Part shown: piece after piece, positions 1 to 5,209 of the stretch | Layout: each line of letters opens with the position of its first letter | Position numbering within the stretch: position 1 is the stretch's first letter | Source: Pseudomonadota bacterium | Lineage (GTDB): Bacteria > Pseudomonadota > Alphaproteobacteria > Rhizobiales > Xanthobacteraceae | DNA length: 5,617 bases | Assembly: GCA_963205465.1 (NCBI GenBank) | Contig: CAUJKG010000329.1 | Span: 1 to 5,617, forward strand | Reading direction: 5' to 3' | Program-made: the position numbers and the translations under genes | Notes under the pieces: generated by a model | The model's database searches: none | Told to the model about the DNA's origin: nothing | The model's input: the letters and a program-made list of their open reading frames with translations, nothing else

Positions 1-154
1 GGCTCCGGTATCGGACATGTCTCTTATTCTGCACCTGCAGATGACCGAACGGTCGAGGTGATAGAGCGTCGCAGGATAGCTGAGCTGCCGCCGCCGGCTG
101 CCACGTCTTATCCCGCCCTCCATGGCCATGATGCTTCCCAATCAACGAATACAT

Positions 155-182
155 AAAAACCCGCCACGTCTGTATCGGGCGG
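155..182 (-). terminator. Candidate rho-independent terminator for the mobA end of the cluster
   Basis: Read on the minus strand, CCGCC (182-178) pairs with GGCGG (165-161) across a 12-base loop. The stem is followed by one G and then five T residues (159-155). It lies about 160 bases past the mobA stop codon, at the right place and in the right orientation to end the minus-strand transcript. The stem is only 5 bp, so it would be a weak terminator. An A-run at 183-187 gives the minus strand a second T-run in front of the stem. Confidence 0.4.
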
Positions 183-231
183 AAAAAGCCATTTTGACTT
201 AGAATTCCAAATGAGCGCCAGCCTAAATTAA

Positions 232-258
232 TGCACTCGTTGGCAGTCGTCGAGCGCA
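232..258 (-). terminator. Hairpin in the mobA 3' region, possible weak terminator
   Basis: On the minus strand TGCGCTCG (258-251) can pair with CGAGTGCA (239-232) over an 11-base loop, giving 8 bp with one G-U pair. The bases that follow (TTAATTTAGG) are T-rich but not a clean T-run. It lies about 85 bases beyond the mobA stop. It could stabilise the transcript's 3' end or terminate weakly, or it could be chance. Confidence 0.25.
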
Positions 259-343
259 GGACAAGCGGCAAGCGTTCACGATTTTTAGAAGCGGCACGGC
301 AATAGCACGCACCGCGATGCTTGAGCAGGATTCGGGCAACATC

Positions 344-2257
344 CTAGGCCCGCTGCATGAATCCTGAGAAATAGGAGGAGAGTTTCTTATAGTCGTCCAG
401 CGGCAGAATATCCGCCACGTACTGATCGGGACGCACCACGACTATACAGCCGCTGCCGCGATCGATCTGCCGCAGGTCGAAAATATCCCGGCCGTCTCTG
501 GGGTCGGCGCAGAACATCTTTTCGTAGTCGCGAAGACCGAGGCGCCCCTTCTCCGGCAGCAGGAATGCGGGCAGGGTCTCGACGCGCAAACTCCGATGAG
601 ATTGCTGGAAGACGGCCCGCAGATCGATGACGGCGTCGAGGTCCTGACCGGCCCCCGTGTAGCGGCGGACGGGGGACTCTTCCGATACCGACAGAAACTC
701 GCATAGTGCGCGGATACGGGAAGACGGCGAAGCCGGATCGCCGCTGTCGGCGAAGGCGTAGATGCGCCAGCGGCCGTCTGCCTTGCTGCAATGACCGAGC
801 GACATTTCCTTTGCGTCGGCAAGCCGGACAACGGGTGCGGAGTGAAAGCGCATGCCGATCGCAAAGCCTTTGGCGAGGCTTTGAAAGCTACCCTTCCCGG
901 TCAGCACGGACGGCGCATAACAAGTTGCCGTGCCTGCGGTATAACGGCCGTGCTTCACGAAATACGCGCGCACCGCTTCCGGATCGACTCCCTCGCTCTC
1001 CGGCACCCCCGGCTTCTTCAACGGCGCGCTGATCATCTTCGCCCATTCACGGTCGAAATCGATCAGCTCTTTTGCAACCGCGTGGCGCTCCGCCGAATAG
1101 CTGTGCAGAAATTCTGGCGCGCATTGCCCACGCAAAACATGCGCGAGCTTCCAGCCGAGATTGAAGCCGTCCTGCATGGAGACATTCATGCCCTGCCCGG
1201 CCTTGGGACTGTGCGTATGGCAAGCGTCGCCCGCGATGAAAACGCGCGGCGCTCGCGTTGCGATTTCAGCCTCGGGCACGTCGTCGAATTTCTCGCAAAG
1301 CCGCTGGCCGATCTCATATACCGACCACCAGCCCACCTCCTTCACGTCGAAACGATAGGGGTTGAGAATGCGCCGGGTCGCGGCAATCAGCCGGTCCACC
1401 GTGATGCTCTTGCCGGCTAGACGCTCGTTGGCGTTGAGTTTGTCGAGTTCGACATAGATGCGCACGAGATAGCCGCCCTCGCGCGGGATCAGCACGATAC
1501 TGCCCTCGCCGGCAGACTGGATCAGCACTTTCAGCCGGATATCGGGGAAGTCGGTGACGGCCAGCACATCCATCACGCCCCAGGCCTGATTTGCAGAATC
1601 TCCGTGCAAGGCGCGGCCCAGCGCCTGACGAACCGCGCTGCGCGCGCCGTCGCATCCCACAACATATTTCGCGCGGACGATCTCGCTGGCTTCGCTGTCG
1701 GCATCGCTACGCTGCAGCGTGACCTTCACCGGATAAGGCTGCGTCTCGTCGATCTCGAGTGCGACGAAGCGTTTCCCGTAATCCGGCTCGAGCCTGCGCG
1801 CGGAATTGCGCATGACCTGCAAATAGAAATCATGCACGCGCGCCTGGTTGAGAATCATATGGGGAAATTCGGAGAGTCCGTCTTCCACGTCCTGCACGCG
1901 ATCGTAGCGGACGATCTTCGCGCTATCCGCGGGATCGGGCCGCCAGAAGCTGGTCTCGTTGACCCAATAGCCCTCCTTCATCACGCGCTGGCTGAAGCCG
2001 AAGGCTTCGAACATCTCCATTGTGCGGCAGGCGATGCCGTCGGCCTGCCCGAGTTCAAGAGGACCCGGCTTCTGCTCGACGATGCGCGTTACGATGTCCG
2101 GAAAGGCCGAGAGTTGGGCCGCGAGCGTAAGTCCCGCGGGGCCGCACCCGACGATCAGGACATCGACGCTTGCCGGAAACTCGCCCGCCTTTGCGGAAAC
2201 GGCGGCTTCGGCAACCTCGGGGTCGCCGGTTCGAAAGCCATTGAGATGGAATTGCAT
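344..2257 (-). CDS. mobA: 3-hydroxybenzoate 4-monooxygenase (FAD-dependent aromatic hydroxylase)
   Basis: This is a soluble flavoprotein of the phenol hydroxylase/PHBH class. It uses NADPH and O2 to hydroxylate 3-hydroxybenzoate at C4, giving protocatechuate. The 637-residue product shows the FAD-binding GCGPAG at 37-42, the CDGARS motif at 202-207 and the second FAD motif, GDACHTHSPKAGQG, at 343-356. A C-terminal thioredoxin-like domain typical of this class runs from about 470 to the end. It strongly resembles my recollection of Comamonas testosteroni MobA (639 residues) along its length. D73, H133, K243 and Y269 fall where that enzyme's active-site Asp75, His135, Lys247 and Tyr271 are, so carboxylated substrates should bind. 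I chose the ATG at 2257 because MQFHLNGF is the MobA N-terminus; an in-frame TTG at 2293 would add 12 residues. No clear Shine-Dalgarno sequence precedes the ATG. The stop is TAG. It lies 75 bases after the DUF2336 gene and is the last gene of the run. 3,5-Dihydroxybenzoate is an alternative substrate that would yield gallate. Confidence 0.92.
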   Translation of the reverse strand: MQFHLNGFRTGDPEVAEAAVSAKAGEFPASVDVLIVGCGPAGLTLAAQLSAFPDIVTRIVEQKPGPLELGQADGIACRTMEMFEAFGFSQRVMKEGYWVNETSFWRPDPADSAKIVRYDRVQDVEDGLSEFPHMILNQARVHDFYLQVMRNSARRLEPDYGKRFVALEIDETQPYPVKVTLQRSDADSEASEIVRAKYVVGCDGARSAVRQALGRALHGDSANQAWGVMDVLAVTDFPDIRLKVLIQSAGEGSIVLIPREGGYLVRIYVELDKLNANERLAGKSITVDRLIAATRRILNPYRFDVKEVGWWSVYEIGQRLCEKFDDVPEAEIATRAPRVFIAGDACHTHSPKAGQGMNVSMQDGFNLGWKLAHVLRGQCAPEFLHSYSAERHAVAKELIDFDREWAKMISAPLKKPGVPESEGVDPEAVRAYFVKHGRYTAGTATCYAPSVLTGKGSFQSLAKGFAIGMRFHSAPVVRLADAKEMSLGHCSKADGRWRIYAFADSGDPASPSSRIRALCEFLSVSEESPVRRYTGAGQDLDAVIDLRAVFQQSHRSLRVETLPAFLLPEKGRLGLRDYEKMFCADPRDGRDIFDLRQIDRGSGCIVVVRPDQYVADILPLDDYKKLSSYFSGFMQRA

Positions 2258-2264
2258 GCCGCAG

Positions 2265-2293
2265 ATTGTCCGTTCGCGCGTGGCCAACGGCAA
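2265..2293 (-). promoter_or_regulatory. Promoter-like -35/-10 pair directly in front of mobA
   Basis: On the minus strand TTGCCG (2293-2288) and GACAAT (2270-2265) are separated by exactly 17 bases. Each matches four of six consensus sigma-70 positions. Only 7 bases lie between the -10 and the mobA ATG, so transcription would begin at or almost at the start codon and give a leaderless mRNA. That fits the absence of a ribosome-binding site. The match is modest and could be chance. Confidence 0.25.
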
Positions 2294-2300
2294 TTTCTAA

Positions 2301-2310
2301 CGCAGCTGCG
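2301..2310. repeat. 10-base perfect palindrome in the DUF2336-mobA gap
   Basis: CGCAGCTGCG is its own reverse complement. Its centre is about 48 bases upstream of the mobA start codon and just upstream of the promoter-like -35 element at 2288-2293, a place where an activator could bind. A GC-rich palindrome of this size can also occur by chance. Confidence 0.25.
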
Positions 2311-2332
2311 CCTCGAAAGGAAAATCGGGTCT

Positions 2333-3430
2333 TCAGCTCGCGCGTTTTGCGGCGTCGCGACGGGAAAGCATGACGGCAATTTTGCGCTGCGCTACGGCTT
2401 CGGAAAGCAGCCGATAGGACCGCTCCGCGTCGGTGAGCGCCTCACCCTTGAGGTGGTGATCGGAGAAATTCGCGCTCAGGATCGTGTCAACCGTCGGCCA
2501 GCCAAGCTTTGCCGCCTTGCAGGCGACGAGCAGGCCCACATGATTATCGTCGAGCACGACGTCGGCGATGATATCGGCGGGTGCTGCGCAGAACAGCGCC
2601 AGCGTCGCCACGACCTCGTCGAATTTTCGCTGTTGAGCGAAATTATAGAGTACGCGCTCGTTGAGCTTGCCCTCGCGGTTCATGCGAGCGACCTCGCCTT
2701 CGGCCGCAGCAAGATCGCGATAACCGAATGCGCCAAGGCCCAGTTCGTCGGCGACCTTCATCATCGCCTGCTGGATCTGTTTCTGCTTTTCGGGATCGGC
2801 CGCAGCGAGGAGCCGCGAACGGACGAGATGGGTCGCGCGCAGCAAGAGCCGTTCCAGGAGCGGCAGCGGGATATCGAGACGCAAGCCGAGATTTTCCGAG
2901 AGTTCGTCGTCACCAGCAGCGCGACTGACGATTGCTTCGTAGCCGCGCGCCGAGAAACGGGCGCCCTGATTTTTGGCAAGCTTGCCGACGACGCGCTTGT
3001 CGCCGCGCTTGACCAGAATATCGGTGATCGCTTCGCTCAAGGTGGAGCGGATCGCGATCGCCAGAAGATGAGTCTGGCTTTTCGAGTTTGCGATCTCGAT
3101 CAGGTCTTTTTCGCCGATACGGTCCGATTGCGCGAGCACGGGACCGGCGACGGCGATGTTGTCGTCTTTCGCGAGCAGGGTGATCATGTTCAGGGGCGCA
3201 TTTTTGACCGGCGCCAGCCGCACGCTGATCTGCGAAAGCACCCGCTCCTCGATCCGATGCGCCAGATGCGTGAGAAGGTCGTCAAATACCCCAACCTGCT
3301 GCTCGTTGAGCCGGTTCGCATCGTTCAGAAACAGATCCGTGATGCGGCGAAGCAGGACCACGCGGCGCTCGGGCGCACCGCTCTGGAGCGCGTCTTCAAG
3401 CTCGGAAATCAGGGCAAGCGTAAATTTCAT
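2333..3430 (-). CDS. DUF2336 family protein of unknown function
   Basis: This 365-residue protein is assigned to DUF2336, a mostly alphaproteobacterial family predicted to be alpha-helical with HEAT-like repeats. The length is typical. Family-like stretches are RRITDLFL (28-35), IAVAGPVLAQSD (92-103), the HLLAIAIR...ITDILVKRGD segment (121-144), NQGARFS (154-160) and a leucine-rich helix, IPLPLLERLLLRA (187-199). The protein ends in a basic tail. I see no signal peptide, membrane segment or catalytic motif, so it is probably cytoplasmic and may act through protein contacts. The ATG at 3430 has a good GAAGG four bases upstream. The gene is on the same strand as the catabolic genes but separated from them by 111 bases upstream and 75 downstream. 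No role in aromatic degradation is known to me, so it may be a bystander or inserted gene. Confidence 0.85.
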   Translation of the reverse strand: MKFTLALISELEDALQSGAPERRVVLLRRITDLFLNDANRLNEQQVGVFDDLLTHLAHRIEERVLSQISVRLAPVKNAPLNMITLLAKDDNIAVAGPVLAQSDRIGEKDLIEIANSKSQTHLLAIAIRSTLSEAITDILVKRGDKRVVGKLAKNQGARFSARGYEAIVSRAAGDDELSENLGLRLDIPLPLLERLLLRATHLVRSRLLAAADPEKQKQIQQAMMKVADELGLGAFGYRDLAAAEGEVARMNREGKLNERVLYNFAQQRKFDEVVATLALFCAAPADIIADVVLDDNHVGLLVACKAAKLGWPTVDTILSANFSDHHLKGEALTDAERSYRLLSEAVAQRKIAVMLSRRDAAKRAS

Positions 3431-3434
3431 GCTG

Positions 3435-3457
3435 CCTTCATAGCGGATACCCCGCTA
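3435..3457 (-). promoter_or_regulatory. Ribosome-binding site and adjacent inverted repeat before the DUF2336 gene
   Basis: On the minus strand TAGCGG (3457-3452), a 5-base spacer and CCGCTA (3446-3441) form a perfect 6-bp inverted repeat. One base later comes the Shine-Dalgarno GAAGG (3439-3435), four bases from the ATG. The ribosome-binding site is clear. The repeat could be an mRNA hairpin next to it or a repressor operator. The rest of the 111-base gap (3431-3541) holds another short palindrome, GCTTAAGC (3464-3471), and no convincing terminator for the dioxygenase gene. Confidence 0.4.
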
Positions 3458-3541
3458 ACAAGGGCTTAAGCGGTTGGGTTACCAAAGCGGCGCAAAACCC
3501 CGGGCATCCGTGGCAAATTTACGGAAAATTGTACCGGCTGC

Positions 3542-4495
3542 TCACTCGGCGGGCGGGGTGCCGTGGGTATGGAAGCTCTCGATCGTCTTCAGCCCCCAAG
3601 CCTGCCCCTTCTTTCTTTCGGTCTCGGTCCAGGTCACGGTCTTCCAGTCTGGATCCAGGATAAGCCGCGCCCCGGCATTGGCCACCTCCACCCGGTTGCC
3701 CGCGGGCTCGTAGACGTAAAGAAAGAACGTCTGCTGGATGGCGTGTTTATGCGGCCCGGTTTCGATGAAGACACCGTTTTCAAGGAAAATATCGGCTGCG
3801 CGTAGCACGAATTCCCGCTGGTCCACGGCATAGGTCACGTGGTGGAAGCGTCCGCGCGCCTCGGTGTGGTCGCGGGTATAGGCGATGTCGTAGCTCTTGT
3901 TGTTCACGGTGAACCAGCATCCGCCATAGCTGCCGTCATTCAGCAGGATTTCCTCGGTGACGCGGCTGCCGAGTGCGGCCTGCATGAATTCGCGGATCTT
4001 GCCGACATCCTGCGCCAGCAGATTGAGGTGGTCGATGCGCCGCACGCCGACGCCGCGGCCATGAAAGCGTTGCGCCTGGTTCTTCAGAGAAGGCTTCTCG
4101 GCTTCGCTCGCCTGATACTTCCTCGTATCGAAATAGATTTCGAATACATGGCCATCCGGATCGTTGAAGCGATAGGATTTGCCGTGACCCAGATCGCCTT
4201 CGGTCCAGCCAATACCGCAACCCATTTTCTCGATCGCAGCAACGCGGCGCATCAACGCCTGCTCGCTCGCGGCGCGGTAGCCGATATGCGCAACGCCGGT
4301 CGTGTTTGACGCCGTCAGCTTCAGCGAGTGAAATTCATAATCGTCATAAGCGCGCAGATAGACGCTGTCGCCTTCGCGACCGCTTTCGGTGAGTCCCAGA
4401 ATATTGACGAAGAAGTCGAGACTTTCCTGCGGCTTGTTCGTCAGCATCTCGACATGACCGAGATGGGCGATGTCGTAGCAGGGCTCACTGTTCAT
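3542..4495 (-). CDS. Two-domain VOC (type I) extradiol ring-cleavage dioxygenase, catechol 2,3-dioxygenase-like, with an atypical active site
   Basis: The 317-residue protein has two vicinal-oxygen-chelate domains (about 8-125 and 152-275). It ends in the DW-TVTWT extension seen in catechol 2,3-dioxygenases and homoprotocatechuate dioxygenases, whose enzymes open a catechol ring next to the diol with Fe(II) or Mn(II) and O2. Aligned by eye to XylE, the metal ligands are H156 (IDHLNL), H219 (RFHHV) and E270 (NRVEV). H251 and Y260 match the second-shell His246 and Tyr255. The position of the acid-base His199 (KAHDVAF in XylE) is Y202 (KSYDIAY; codon TAC at 3892-3890). The N-terminal half also keeps H14, H70 and E119 at the three ligand positions. 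The ATG at 4495 follows the galC stop by 9 bases with a GAGAGA ribosome-binding site, so the two are probably co-transcribed. The substrate is unknown. Context suggests gallate, protocatechuate or a relative, a step usually done by type II enzymes. Confidence 0.85.
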   Translation of the reverse strand: MNSEPCYDIAHLGHVEMLTNKPQESLDFFVNILGLTESGREGDSVYLRAYDDYEFHSLKLTASNTTGVAHIGYRAASEQALMRRVAAIEKMGCGIGWTEGDLGHGKSYRFNDPDGHVFEIYFDTRKYQASEAEKPSLKNQAQRFHGRGVGVRRIDHLNLLAQDVGKIREFMQAALGSRVTEEILLNDGSYGGCWFTVNNKSYDIAYTRDHTEARGRFHHVTYAVDQREFVLRAADIFLENGVFIETGPHKHAIQQTFFLYVYEPAGNRVEVANAGARLILDPDWKTVTWTETERKKGQAWGLKTIESFHTHGTPPAE

Positions 4496-4504
4496 TGTTC
4501 TCTC
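4496..4504 (-). promoter_or_regulatory. Ribosome-binding site in the 9-base galC-dioxygenase gap
   Basis: Between the galC TGA (4507-4505) and the dioxygenase ATG (4495) the minus strand reads GAGAGAACA. The purine-rich GAGAGA is the only Shine-Dalgarno-like sequence. The short spacing implies one transcript and probably translational coupling. Confidence 0.6.
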
Positions 4505-5209
4505 TCACTTCTTCAAGTCGTCGAGACTATCGATGTAGCGCAAGCCAGCTTTTTCCAGTCCTTCGCGCATCTTGTACATATCGAGGCCGAGTTCGCCCTT
4601 CCCGAGACGCTCGCGTTTCTCGTCCTCATTGGCGAGACGCGTTTGCGCGGATTTCAGCACCGTCGCGGCATCCGCGCGCGGCACGAAGACCACCCCGTCC
4701 TCGTCAGCCACGACGACGTCCCCCGGATTGACCGCCGCACCGGCACAGACAACGGGAATATTCACCGCGCCCAGCGTCGCCTTCACCGTACCCTTCGCGG
4801 AAATCGCGCGCGACCAGACCGGGAAGCCCATCTCCCGGATCGCTTTCACGTCACGGCAACCGGCATCGATGATGAGGCCCGTCACGCCGCGCGCTTTCAG
4901 CGAGGTCGCGAGTAATTCGCCGAACATGCCGTCCTCGTTATCGGCGGCGCAGGCAACCACCATCATGTCGCCAGGCTGACACTGCTCGGCCGCGACGTGG
5001 ATCATCCAGTTGTCGCCAGGCTGCGCGAGCACGGTAATCGCGGAGCCGGACGCCTCCGCCCCTTGCCAAACGGGGCGCATATAATTCTTGGCAAGGCCAA
5101 CGCGGCCCATGGCCTCGTGAACCGTGGAAACACCGAGCTTGCCGAGCACTTCTACGATGTCTTTTGCTGCGCGCTCCACCTTGCGAACGACGACGGGCTG
5201 GAAGGTCAT
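4505..5209 (-). CDS. galC: 4-carboxy-4-hydroxy-2-oxoadipate aldolase / oxaloacetate decarboxylase
   Basis: This is a class II (divalent-metal) aldolase of the RraA-like fold, equivalent to LigK and GalC. It cleaves 4-carboxy-4-hydroxy-2-oxoadipate to pyruvate and oxaloacetate, and the family also decarboxylates oxaloacetate. The 234-residue length is typical. The active-site stretch runs from GELL (97-100) to DAGCRD (115-120). E98, twenty residues, then R119-D120 fits the family's acid-X20-Arg-Asp pattern, in which the Asp helps hold the metal and the Arg the pyruvate enolate. The GDVVVADEDGVV segment (163-174) and the GLDMY C-terminal motif (208-212) are also characteristic. I chose the ATG at 5209 because the homologous protein begins at MTFQPVVV, a GGAG lies 8 bases upstream, and this ATG overlaps the galB TGA (ATGA). 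The frame stays open upstream to 5425, but that part is galB read in another frame. LigK is a functional synonym. Confidence 0.92.
   Translation of the reverse strand: MTFQPVVVRKVERAAKDIVEVLGKLGVSTVHEAMGRVGLAKNYMRPVWQGAEASGSAITVLAQPGDNWMIHVAAEQCQPGDMMVVACAADNEDGMFGELLATSLKARGVTGLIIDAGCRDVKAIREMGFPVWSRAISAKGTVKATLGAVNIPVVCAGAAVNPGDVVVADEDGVVFVPRADAATVLKSAQTRLANEDEKRERLGKGELGLDMYKMREGLEKAGLRYIDSLDDLKK

Larger units (their letters stand above)
1..343. other. Non-coding flank downstream of mobA, with an unassigned truncated reading frame
   Basis: No gene is recognisable in this stretch. Plus frame 1 is open from the window edge to a TAA at 154-156 (51 codons, beginning GSGIGHVSYS and ending ASQSTNT). 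It could be the tail of a convergent gene, but I recognise no family in it. The opposite strand is also open over the same bases, from an ATG at about 153 out to the edge, so openness alone proves little. From about 150 to 345 the sequence is visibly richer in A+T than the genes, as expected for an intergenic spacer. It contains two hairpins, listed separately. I see no tRNA, no complete IS and no clear promoter. Confidence 0.5.

Noticed and set aside
19..28. TGTCTCTTAT matches the first part of the Tn5/IS50 mosaic-end sequence.
   Set aside because: The match stops after 10 bases, and no second end, target duplication or transposase is visible. Chance is likely.
121..130. CATGGCCATG, a perfect 10-base palindrome.
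   Set aside because: It is isolated, does not extend, and is in no regulatory position relative to a supported gene.
791..1420. A 209-codon plus-strand open frame inside mobA.
   Set aside because: It is antisense to conserved MobA sequence including the second FAD motif, and its product resembles no family.
1604..3469. A 621-codon plus-strand open frame running antisense through mobA, the gap and the DUF2336 gene.
   Set aside because: It covers two well-supported minus-strand genes and the gap between them, its product shows no recognisable domain, and long antisense frames are expected in GC-rich coding DNA.
3507..3525. TCCGT/ACGGA hairpin after the dioxygenase stop, considered as a terminator.
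   Set aside because: The stem is only 5 bp, and on the minus strand it is followed by ATGCCC, not a T-run.
3528..3533. A TACAAT -10-like hexamer on the minus strand downstream of the dioxygenase gene, considered as a promoter for the DUF2336 gene.
   Set aside because: Nothing like a -35 lies at the right distance; the bases there are a GC-rich part of the dioxygenase 3' end.
3839..4915. Two plus-strand open frames (3839-4309 and 4328-4915) antisense to the dioxygenase and galC.
   Set aside because: They lie opposite genes with conserved active-site motifs and show no independent coding evidence.
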